Source: JANOAR01 sp031411235 (GTDB taxonomy: Bacteria > Verrucomicrobiota > Verrucomicrobiia > Verrucomicrobiales > Verrucomicrobiaceae). Taken from it: a DNA stretch of 9,553 nucleotides. A program made the position numbers and the translations under genes. The first letter of the stretch is position 1; each line of letters begins with the position of its first letter. Shown here piece after piece: positions 1-6,387 of the stretch. A model generated the notes under the pieces. The model did no database searches and had not been told where the DNA came from. It saw nothing but the letters and a program-made list of their open reading frames with translations. The stretch lies in assembly GCA_031411235.1 (NCBI GenBank), contig JANOAR010000102.1, positions 1 through 9,553 on the forward strand. The letters run 5' to 3'.

Positions 1-1
1 C

Positions 2-58
2 ATCGGCCTTGATTGCGGAGATGATCTCCGTCGTGGTGATTTGAGTTGGCGTTTTCAT
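2..58 (-). CDS. 5' end of an unidentified minus-strand gene (partial)
   Basis: An ATG on the minus strand at 58-56 opens a frame that runs off the left edge without a stop. The 19 visible codons read MKTPTQITTTEIISAIKAD. A GGAG (66-63) lies 4 bases before the ATG, a plausible though slightly close ribosome site, and a TAAAAT (88-83) about 24 bases upstream would fit a -10 element; I see no good -35. The segment is too short to assign a family. It is divergent from the truncated hydrolase, and its presumed promoter lies where that gene should have its coding sequence, so the join between the two is near 59-110. It could be a chance short frame, but the start signals are better than those of most genes in this window. 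Confidence 0.45.
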   Translation of the reverse strand, partial: MKTPTQITTTEIISAIKAD

Positions 59-110
59 AACACTCCAACTATACCACGCTTGATTTTACGTTGCTAAACG
101 CCACAGATTC

Positions 111-764
111 TTGCTGTACGGGCTTTCATGTCGCCTGACCCATGAAGGGGCGCATCCCACGCAAATCCATGATTGCAAAGCTGCCCTGCGCTGGCTGCGC
201 ACCCATGCCAAGGACTACAACATCGACCCCGAAAAAATCGCCGTCTTCGGCATCTCCGCAGGCGGGCACCTCGTCAGCCTACTCGGCACCAGTGGCGGCA
301 TCGCAGAGTTGGAAGGCAGCGTCGGTGGCAACCTTGAGCAAAGTAGCCGCGTCACCTGCGTGGTGAATTTCTGTGGCCCCGCCAACTTCCTCACCTTCGC
401 AGGCAAAGGCAGCGTCATCGACCCCGAGAGCGCAAGCAGCGCCGTCGGCAAGCTCGTGGGCGGCAAAATAAGCCAGCACAAAGACACCGCCAAAGCCGCC
501 TCCCCCATCACCTACATCAGCAAAGACGATCCGCCTTTCCTGCACATCCACGGCACCAAAGACAACCTCGTGCCCTACGCTCAGCCGCAGGAATTCGACA
601 CCGCACTCGAAGCTGCGGGCATCTCCTCGACCCTCCTGACGGGCGAAGGCGGTGGCCATGTTTTCTTCAGCCAGGATATGCTCGCTAAAATCCGCATCTT
701 TCTCAATCGCCATCTGCTCGGCAAATCAGGCGAGGTCAAAGAAGGCTCCGTGGCCATTAAATAA
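111..764 (+). pseudogene. N-terminally truncated alpha/beta-hydrolase (BD-FAE/esterase-lipase type)
   Basis: The reading frame encodes the C-terminal two thirds of a secreted-esterase-like alpha/beta hydrolase. Numbering from the TTG at 111 (217 residues), it keeps the nucleophile elbow GISAGG with Ser49, the acid in HGTKDNLVP (Asp151) and the His in GGGH (His183), a complete Ser-Asp-His triad. It starts in the strand equivalent to the 'NYRLSHE' segment of the family (here CRLTHEG). The preceding core strand and the HGGG oxyanion-hole loop, normally about 60-100 residues upstream, are absent. The frame is closed by TGA at 81-83, only ten codons above the TTG, and no ATG or ribosome site precedes it. 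Another gene's start lies immediately to the left on the other strand. This looks like a decaying remnant left by a deletion or rearrangement. An alternative is that the N-terminal part was relocated or that the window is misassembled here. Family assignment is firm; pseudogene status is inferred. Confidence 0.8.
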
Positions 765-862
765 AGCCGAGTGAGGCGTTCGGAATAAACCAGATCGCCG
801 CGCATCATGTTTTGGGGGAAATCGAAGCCCATATAAGCCAAGACTACGGCCACGAGTGGCCA

Positions 863-974
863 GGACAAATCGGCTAAAGCCTCGTACTCCAACGAGGCTG
901 GCTTACGTCTGGGAACGCTCGACCTAGGACAATGAAAGGCCACGTTGGAGTAAGAGGCTTTAGCCGATTTGTCC
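863..974. repeat. 32-bp inverted repeat with 48-base spacer
   Basis: The left arm 863-894 (begins GGACAAATCGGCTAAAGCC) and the right arm 943-974 (ends GGCTTTAGCCGATTTGTCC) are reverse complements at 31 of 32 positions; the single mismatch is at 884. The spacer 895-942 contains no gene. The transcript could form a very stable long hairpin. No direct target-site duplication is visible next to the arms and no transposase is nearby. The arm length and near identity suggest a dispersed, non-autonomous repeat (MITE- or REP-like) rather than a simple terminator, because no T-run follows either arm. Whether copies occur elsewhere in the genome cannot be seen from here. Confidence 0.85.
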
Positions 975-1048
975 TTGTTCCATTGCATCCCTTTCTGTGC
1001 TCCATGCCGCTAGCTATTTTCCCACCAACGTGGTGACGCGCGGTAACA

Positions 1049-1079
1049 AACAAGGCGTCCCTTGCGAGGACGCCTTGTT
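1049..1079 (-). terminator. Rho-independent terminator of the GreA-like gene
   Basis: A perfect 12-bp stem (1049-1060 with 1068-1079, core AAGGCGTCC/GGACGCCTT) with a 7-base loop lies 35 bases beyond the minus-strand stop at 1115. Read on the minus strand, the stem ends in CTTGTT and is followed by TGTTACC, a modest U-rich tail. Position and orientation fit termination of the GreA-like transcript. Confidence 0.7.
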
Positions 1080-1114
1080 GGATTCTTGTCGGAGTGTTTT
1101 GAAACCCCGTGCGG

Positions 1115-2959
1115 TTAGGCTTTCACATAGGCGCTCACCTTCAGCACCTTCACCTTGCGGCTGCCTTCGGTGGTGTCGGTCGGGAGGGTGGCTTCTTCGC
1201 CGGGCTTCTTGCCGATCATCGCCTTCGCGCTCTCGGAGAGGTAGGCCATGATGTTCTTGTCGGGGTCGCTGTCCCAGGCACCGAGCACGGTGTAGGTTTC
1301 CTTGGTGTGGGTCGCGAGGTCTTCGATCTCGACGATGGTGCCGATACCCACGCGTGAGGTGTCGGAGTCGGCGAAGTCGGTGCCACGGGCGTGGCGCAAC
1401 TCGCGCTCGTACTTAGACTGGAGACGTTGCAGCACGGCTTGGTGCTCGCGGGCGGACTTGTAGCCGCCGTTTTCGCGAAGGTCGCCTTCCGCACGGGCGA
1501 TTTGGATTTCTTGTTTGTTGGCGGGGATTTGCACGGCGACGATGTCGTCGAGTTCGGTCTTCTTCCGCTCCAGAGACTCCCACGAGACGATGAGCGAGTC
1601 GTCCTGACGCGCGGTTGTCTTCTCGTCCATGATTTTCTCCATCTCAGGGCGGGCCTTGATGATCTTGCCCATCAGCGAGCGGCGGGTGAGTTCGTCAAAG
1701 ACGAGGGTGCCCATGATGCGCTTGGCGAGGTTGCGGAGTTCCTCTTCATCGGCGTCGGCGACCATTTCACCGACCAGGGTTTTGTCGTCAGCGAAGGCGT
1801 CCGCAAGGCGGGCGGTCTTCTTGGGGCCACCCGCTTGGTGGTCGTCTTCGAGAGCACCGAGGACGGCGTTGCCGAAGTCCATGTCGAAGACGGATTCGCC
1901 GAGGCCTTTGCGCTCTTTGCAAATCCAGATGAGCAGCTCCGTGCTGAGCGTGCGGTTGCGCACGGATTTTCTCAGGAAGTCGGCGAGTACGTCGAGCTGG
2001 TCGTTTTCATCCAGCACGCTGGCGATTTCGGACACGGCGCGACCACTGGTACGGGTAAGGTGGGCGAGGCATTCCTTGACCCAGGCACCCTCGGGGAAGG
2101 CGATGGGGAAGGAGCGGTAGAATCGCCCGAGCAAGCCGACGGGGATAGTGTTGACGTTCTCAGCGAGAGCTTGGGGCTTGGCTTCGCGGATGAGTTCTGG
2201 CAGGCTCAGCAGGCCTTCGGGCAGGGTGGCCTTGACGTTGGTGGCGAGTTCGTCGCGGTGCAGGAGGAGATTGAGGCTTTCCTTGAGCTGGAGATGTCGG
2301 GACTTCTTCACCATGTCGGAGATGTCCTTGAAGACGGGCTGCAACTCGTTGGCAGGGTCTTCAAAGAGGTCGATGTCTTTGACGATGGCGGCGAGGCCCT
2401 GGATTTTGCCTTTGAGATCGCGACAGCCGAGGATGGTCTTCAGCATCTGCTCGCTGGGCTTGCTGTCCTGGGAGCGGAGCACCATGGCGTCCACGCGCTT
2501 GGTGGGGACGACGATGTGACGAGCGGTCTTGAGTTCTTTTTTCGCGGCGTCCCACCACTTTTTGTAGTCGGTGGTGACGATTTTGCCGTTCAGCATTTTT
2601 TCCAGATCATCGAGGAAGATGGCGTTGCCGTTGCTGCGCAGGGCTAGTTCTACGATCTCGGTGGGCTTCTCCTTGGCCATCTTTTGCAGGGTGGGCAAGT
2701 CGGTGACGCGACGGGAAAGAATATGAGTGGCGTCGAGCGGGGTGAGAGTTTCGGCAGCAAAGCCGAGCTTCATGGGGTGCCCCGTCTTGGTTTCGAAGTC
2801 GATGATGATGCGGTCACCCAGAAGATCCCACTCCGAGACGCGGCCAAGCCCCCAGCTCTTGTGCTTGCAGGCTGAGCCAGGCTCTAGCTTGCTCAGCTTT
2901 TCGGCATCAGTGGGTGTGATCTTCCCGGCGAGGGTAAGTTTTTGCAGCTCGGAATTCAT
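1115..2959 (-). CDS. greA: GreA-like transcript cleavage factor with long N-terminal extension
   Basis: This encodes a 614-residue protein whose last ~160 residues form a Gre factor, which rescues backtracked RNA polymerase by stimulating transcript cleavage. The coiled-coil part (~453-525) contains ARAEGDLRENGGYKSAREHQ, matching the GreA tip motif; Asp493 and Glu496 correspond to the acidic pair (E. coli D41/E44) that acts in the polymerase secondary channel. The FKBP-like C-terminal part follows (~535-614, GIGTIVEIEDL to the end). Ordinary GreA is about 160 residues, so ~450 residues are extra. The N-terminus has a conserved-looking block, HKSWGLGRVSEWD then IIIDFETK (33-57), followed by a mostly helical region without a motif I can name. 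Chlamydial GreA proteins are also greatly extended, so this is known in the PVC group. I chose ATG 2959; the frame stays open to 3067, but that extra part is low-complexity sequence from the repeat-rich spacer. No clear Shine-Dalgarno precedes the ATG. Divergent from mnmA. Confidence 0.85.
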   Translation of the reverse strand: MNSELQKLTLAGKITPTDAEKLSKLEPGSACKHKSWGLGRVSEWDLLGDRIIIDFETKTGHPMKLGFAAETLTPLDATHILSRRVTDLPTLQKMAKEKPTEIVELALRSNGNAIFLDDLEKMLNGKIVTTDYKKWWDAAKKELKTARHIVVPTKRVDAMVLRSQDSKPSEQMLKTILGCRDLKGKIQGLAAIVKDIDLFEDPANELQPVFKDISDMVKKSRHLQLKESLNLLLHRDELATNVKATLPEGLLSLPELIREAKPQALAENVNTIPVGLLGRFYRSFPIAFPEGAWVKECLAHLTRTSGRAVSEIASVLDENDQLDVLADFLRKSVRNRTLSTELLIWICKERKGLGESVFDMDFGNAVLGALEDDHQAGGPKKTARLADAFADDKTLVGEMVADADEEELRNLAKRIMGTLVFDELTRRSLMGKIIKARPEMEKIMDEKTTARQDDSLIVSWESLERKKTELDDIVAVQIPANKQEIQIARAEGDLRENGGYKSAREHQAVLQRLQSKYERELRHARGTDFADSDTSRVGIGTIVEIEDLATHTKETYTVLGAWDSDPDKNIMAYLSESAKAMIGKKPGEEATLPTDTTEGSRKVKVLKVSAYVKA

Positions 2960-3070
2960 GGGACGTTGCCCATAGCGGAGCGTTTCGGTGATGGCAAGTA
3001 TTTGGTGATGATAAGGAAAAAGACAGCAGGGCAGGGGGAGGAGGGGGATGGGGAGGCAATCGGACAAGGA

Positions 3071-3176
3071 GACTATCAGACAATCAGACAGGGAGATGAG
3101 CGTCTCGACCGTCCGCTGACTGTGTCACGTCCAAGGCTTTCTCCTCCTCTCTGATTGTCTGATTGTCTGATTGTCT
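3071..3176. repeat. Inverted/tandem 8-mer repeats in the divergent greA-mnmA spacer
   Basis: The right part carries three perfect tandem copies of ctgattgt (3151-3158, 3159-3166, 3167-3174) plus ct. The left part (3071-3091, gactatcagacaatcagac) carries the same unit in the opposite orientation, one copy degenerate. The two lie about 60 bases apart, with a small GAGA/TCTC hairpin (3094-3097 with 3102-3105) between them. Purine-rich DNA flanks the left part (3025-3056) and pyrimidine-rich DNA flanks the right part (3137-3150, 3174-3190). The repeats lie outside both chosen coding regions and are why the over-extended frames of both genes begin with the same residues, MSDCL. Their role is unknown; a regulatory or structural element of the two promoters, or a slippage-prone repeat, are possibilities. 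Confidence 0.75.
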
Positions 3177-3208
3177 TCTCCCTTTTCCCAGCTCTTCATG
3201 GCCTACCT

Positions 3209-4318
3209 ATGGCGAAGATACTCGCAGCGATGTCAGGTGGGGTGGATAGCAGCGTGGCGGCGGCAGTGCTGGTGCAGGCTGGGCACGAGGTGGTGGGCGT
3301 GTATATGAAGAACTGGATCAACGAAGAGAATATCGTCGGCCATTGCCCGTGGGAGGAAGATATCGACGATGCCCGCGCCGTAGCTGAGCAGTTGGGTATC
3401 GAGTTTCGCGTGGTGAACCTGATGCGTGAGTACCGCGAGAAGGTGGTCAAATACCTCTTGGAAGGTTACCAGAGCGGCATCACCCCCAATCCTGACGTGA
3501 TGTGCAATCGCGAGATGAAGTTCGGCGTGCTGCTGGCCTGGGCACGGGATCATGGCTTCAATAGCATCGCCACAGGGCACTACGCGCGACGAGCAGGCGA
3601 GGGGGCTTTGCTGGATTCGTCGCAGGCCGAGCCACAAATCCTCCGTGGTGCCGATGGGAACAAAGACCAGACCTACTTCCTCGCCATGCTTCAGCCGCAC
3701 CAGGTCGCGGCGGCGCAGTTCCCCATCGGCCATCTTTTGAAGCCCGAGCTGCGGGCACTCGCACGCGAGCATGGGCTAAAAACCGCCGAGAAAAAAGACA
3801 GCCAAGGCATCTGCTTCATCGGCGAGGTGAAGATGACCGACTTCCTCCGCGCCTTCGTGCCCGACAAGCCCGGCCCCATCGTCAATCTCGAAGGCAAAAC
3901 CCTCGGCCAGCACAGCGGCCTGCACCTCTACACCCTTGGCCAGCGCAAAGGCCTCGGCGTCGCCTCCAATCTATATAAAGAAGCCTACGTCGTCGTGGCC
4001 AAGCGCCATGAAACCAACGAGCTAGTCATCGCCATCGAGCGCCCCGACACACCACTGCTCTGGGCGACGCGCTGCACCTTGGCCAGCCTCAGCAGCACCA
4101 GCGCACCGCTCACCGCACCCCGCGTGCTGCACGCGCAGCCGAGGTACCGCGCACCTGCGGCCCTGGCGACCTACACCCCTTTCCAACGAGACGGCGAATG
4201 GTGCGCCGAACTAGAATTCCACACCCCACAGCGAGCCCTCACCCCAGGGCAAATCTGCGCCCTCTACGACGGCGAAAGGCTGCTGGGCGGCTCAGTATTT
4301 GAGCGCGTGGAGTATTGA
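3209..4318 (+). CDS. mnmA: tRNA-uridine 2-sulfurtransferase MnmA
   Basis: MnmA adenylates and thiolates U34 of the Glu, Gln and Lys tRNAs in the cytoplasm, giving the s2U of mnm5s2U; sulfur arrives as persulfide from a cysteine desulfurase, directly or by relay. The 369-residue product has the usual length. Visible hallmarks are the PP-loop SGGVDSS (9-15), the first catalytic Cys99 in NPDVMCNREMKFG, GHYAR (123-127), KDQTYFLAML (152-161), and the second catalytic Cys202 in SQGICFIGE; the C-terminal beta-barrel ends with LLGGSVFERVEY. I chose ATG 3209 because MAKILAAMSGGVDSS is the family's normal N-terminus; the frame extends up to a TTG at 3155 only through the octamer repeats. No Shine-Dalgarno is visible, the leader being pyrimidine-rich. 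It stands alone on this strand, divergent from the GreA-like gene, with 182 bases before the kinase gene. The wobble position shifts from G- to C-rich at about 3780, without any break in the protein. Confidence 0.96.
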   Translation: MAKILAAMSGGVDSSVAAAVLVQAGHEVVGVYMKNWINEENIVGHCPWEEDIDDARAVAEQLGIEFRVVNLMREYREKVVKYLLEGYQSGITPNPDVMCNREMKFGVLLAWARDHGFNSIATGHYARRAGEGALLDSSQAEPQILRGADGNKDQTYFLAMLQPHQVAAAQFPIGHLLKPELRALAREHGLKTAEKKDSQGICFIGEVKMTDFLRAFVPDKPGPIVNLEGKTLGQHSGLHLYTLGQRKGLGVASNLYKEAYVVVAKRHETNELVIAIERPDTPLLWATRCTLASLSSTSAPLTAPRVLHAQPRYRAPAALATYTPFQRDGEWCAELEFHTPQRALTPGQICALYDGERLLGGSVFERVEY

Positions 4319-4383
4319 ACTCTAACGCTGGGCGAGGCGCATGAATAGCAATTACCCGCGCTGCCTCTTCTGGAGATTTGGTG

Positions 4384-4412
4384 TTGCTGCCGTTGGGTTG
4401 CGGAATTTTTAA
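4384..4412 (+). promoter_or_regulatory. Possible promoter for the kinase-sigma unit
   Basis: TTGCTG (4384-4389) and TTTTAA (4407-4412) are separated by 17 bases, an acceptable but imperfect sigma70-type pair, about 90 bases before the chosen kinase ATG. A TAGAAT at 4442-4447 is a better -10 alone but has no -35 partner. The 4319-4500 spacer otherwise shows no gene and no clear terminator for mnmA. Weak evidence; consensus in this phylum is not well defined. Confidence 0.25.
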
Positions 4413-4500
4413 GTGCCGCAGTGGTGCTCTTTTACCGAGAGTAGAATGCTGAAGGCTGTTGTTGCCAGTGGCGGGCGGGGAGAGCCATACTGCCGGGTGC

Positions 4501-6384
4501 ATGAATGAGGAGGCGAGCAGAGAGACGGAGTTACTGTTGCCCAGGGCACCAGTGAAGCTGTCCCCAGCGGAGATGCTGGGCTTGTTACGTGCGGGGACAA
4601 GCGGCATGACGCGCTCGCTGCGGGCCTGGGAGCCGCCTGCGGTGGAGGTGATCCGGGAGGCGCTGCCGCAGTATGGGATCACGGCTTTCGTGGCGCGTGG
4701 CGGCATGGGGGCGGTGTATCGCGGGGCGCAAGGGGCGCTGAACCGCCCGGTGGCGGTGAAGATACTGCCACCGGACATGGTGGATGATGCTATGGATTTT
4801 GTGGTGCGCTTCAAGCGTGAGGCGCGGGCGATGGCGACGCTGTCGCATCCCGGCATCGTGGCGGTGCATGAGGCGGGGGAAACGGCGGAGGGGCTGCTGT
4901 ATTTTGTGATGGAGTTCGTTGAGGGAGCTGATGTGGCGCAATGGATTGAGCAGCAGGGCAGGCTGTCGGCTGCGGAGGCGCTGCGCATTGCGGCGGAGGT
5001 GTGTGCGGCGCTGGAGTGTGCTCATGCGGCAGGCATCATCCACCGGGACATCAAGCCCTCGAACGTGCTGCTGGATGATCAGGGTGTGGTGAAGGTGGCG
5101 GACTTTGGCTTGGCGAAGTTCGATGTGGCTGATGGCAGCGCGACGCAGAGCATGGTGGCGGTGGGGTCGCCAGACTTCCTCGCACCGGAGGCTCACATTC
5201 CAGGCCTGAAGGTGGATCATCGTGTGGATCTCTATGCGCTGGGGGTGATGCTCTACCAGATGCTCACGGGCAAGGTGCCGCGCGGTCGTTTTGATCCGCC
5301 GTCCCTAGAGGTGCCGGGCCTTGATCCACGGTTGGATGCGATCATCGACAAGGCGATGCAATCGGATCGTGCGAAGCGTTATGCGAGTGCGACGGAGATG
5401 CGCGTGGTGATGGAGGAAGTCATGCTGAGCGCAGGCTCGTTTGGATCTGCAAGCAAGGGCATACGCAGGCTGAAGATGATGAAGGCCTGGGCTGCATTCG
5501 TTGCATTGGTGGTGGCTGGCGGCACGGCTTGGTGGATGGAAAATGCGGGTGCCCGTGCGGCCAAGATGCCGGCGCTCACGGGCCCATCGTGGTCGCAGAT
5601 GCCGACGGCGGAGGACAAGCAGCAGGTCTTTACCAACACGCTGGGGATGAAGTTCGTGCCCGTGCCGGGGACGGACGTGCTCTTCTGCATCCACGAGACG
5701 CGCAAGGGCGACTACGCGGCGTATGCGGCGGCGAATCCTGGCGTGGATGGCTCGTGGAATACAGGGCTGAGCTATGCTGGTGGCGAGGTGAGCATGACGG
5801 ACGAGCATCCTGTGGTGAAGGTGAATGCAGCGGATGTAGCGGGCTTCTGCACCTGGCTCGGCAAGAAGGAGGGCCGCACTTACCGCCTGCCTACCGATGC
5901 CGAGTGGAGTTGTGCGGTGGGCATCGGCGAGCGCGAGGATGCGAAGATGCTGCCTATGTCGAAGGCGGCTCGTTTGAAGGTGGTGTATGCCTGGGGTCTG
6001 GCTTGGCCACCGCCGCCAGGCGCAGGCAACTTCGCTGACGAGTCGCACAAGCTCGTGAGGAGCGTTGGAGACATCGTCACGGGCTACGATGATGGCTTTG
6101 CCACCACGGCTCCGGTGATGAGCTTCGCACCCAATGCACTGGGCATCTACGACCTTGCAGGCAATGTGTGGGAGCGCTGCACGGACTGGGCCGACGCACA
6201 GCACACGTTGCAAGTGGGCCGAGGCAGTTCCTTCGACAACGGTGAGCGCGACTTCCTCCAGGCCAGCGTGAGGCATGAAAAAAGGATCGGGGAACGAAGT
6301 GCCAATGTGGGCTTCCGCATCGTGGTGGAGAAGGCATCGCTGAACCTTGCCAAGGATGGGCGCACCGTGTCTGGTGCGCCGTAA
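4501..6384 (+). CDS. Membrane Ser/Thr protein kinase with C-terminal FGE/SUMF1-like domain
   Basis: This 627-residue protein has a Hanks-type kinase domain (~60-310), one membrane helix (~328-346, AWAAFVALVVAGGTAWW), then a formylglycine-generating-enzyme-like domain (~378-610). Kinase residues are complete: GGMGAVYRG (67-75), Lys87 in VAVKIL, Glu107, HRDIKPSN with Asp183, DFG (201-203) and APE (228-230), so activity is expected. The FGE part shows LGMKFVPVPG, HPVVKVNAADVAGFCTWL, YRLPTDAEW, GIYDLAGNVWERCTDW and ANVGFRIV. The region where true FGE carries its two catalytic cysteines reads GRGSSFDNGERDFLQ here, without cysteine, so it probably binds rather than oxidises. With the kinase in the cytoplasm and one helix, this domain should lie on the far side of the membrane as a sensor. 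I chose ATG 4501; the frame runs to a TTG at 4459 but that part is not domain-like. No Shine-Dalgarno. Its stop abuts the sigma gene, suggesting that the sigma factor is a target. Confidence 0.92.
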   Translation: MNEEASRETELLLPRAPVKLSPAEMLGLLRAGTSGMTRSLRAWEPPAVEVIREALPQYGITAFVARGGMGAVYRGAQGALNRPVAVKILPPDMVDDAMDFVVRFKREARAMATLSHPGIVAVHEAGETAEGLLYFVMEFVEGADVAQWIEQQGRLSAAEALRIAAEVCAALECAHAAGIIHRDIKPSNVLLDDQGVVKVADFGLAKFDVADGSATQSMVAVGSPDFLAPEAHIPGLKVDHRVDLYALGVMLYQMLTGKVPRGRFDPPSLEVPGLDPRLDAIIDKAMQSDRAKRYASATEMRVVMEEVMLSAGSFGSASKGIRRLKMMKAWAAFVALVVAGGTAWWMENAGARAAKMPALTGPSWSQMPTAEDKQQVFTNTLGMKFVPVPGTDVLFCIHETRKGDYAAYAAANPGVDGSWNTGLSYAGGEVSMTDEHPVVKVNAADVAGFCTWLGKKEGRTYRLPTDAEWSCAVGIGEREDAKMLPMSKAARLKVVYAWGLAWPPPPGAGNFADESHKLVRSVGDIVTGYDDGFATTAPVMSFAPNALGIYDLAGNVWERCTDWADAQHTLQVGRGSSFDNGERDFLQASVRHEKRIGERSANVGFRIVVEKASLNLAKDGRTVSGAP

Positions 6385-6387
6385 ATG
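6352..6387 (+). promoter_or_regulatory. Hairpin at the kinase/sigma junction; possible coupled ribosome site
   Basis: A perfect 8-bp stem GGCGCACC/GGTGCGCC (6359-6366 with 6373-6380, 6-base loop) ends 4 bases before the sigma ATG (6385), just before the kinase TAA (6382-6384). AAGGA (6352-6356) lies 28 bases upstream of the ATG, too far in linear RNA, but only 6 bases away if the 22-base hairpin is folded out. Ribosomes finishing the kinase would melt the stem and could restart on the touching ATG instead. Either way, sigma translation is probably tied to the kinase. The structure is seen; the role is inferred. Confidence 0.45.

Larger units (their letters stand above)
765..1114. other. Gene-free spacer with inverted repeats
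   Basis: No convincing gene lies here. The stretch holds a perfect small palindrome (848-853 with 856-861, arms GGCCAC/GTGGCC), the long inverted repeat at 863-974, a weak hairpin CACCA-ACG-TGGTG (1023-1035) and the terminator at 1049-1079. A minus-strand open frame across 581-988 is antisense to the hydrolase and runs through the repeat; it has no family resemblance that I can see. I found no clear terminator for the hydrolase remnant. Confidence 0.7.

Noticed and set aside
863..974. Terminator or insertion-sequence ends
   Set aside because: The arms lack a T-run for termination, and the 48-base interior cannot encode a transposase; kept only as an unclassified inverted repeat.
581..988. 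Minus-strand open frame crossing the inverted repeat and the hydrolase end
   Set aside because: It is antisense to the hydrolase and reads through both repeat arms; it has no recognisable domain or ribosome site.
1391..2647. Long plus-strand open frame (418 codons) inside the GreA-like gene
   Set aside because: It is fully antisense to a gene with clear domain signatures; the frame stays open because of the GC-rich codon pattern and shows no family resemblance.
3071..3174. CRISPR-like array
   Set aside because: The repeated unit is only 8 bases, in direct tandem without spacers, and partly inverted; there are no cas genes.
4239..4988. Minus-strand open frame across the mnmA-kinase spacer
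   Set aside because: The spacer part reads plausibly as protein (PNGSNTKSPEEAARVIAI) but the frame is antisense to conserved parts of both mnmA and the kinase, so a real gene is unlikely.
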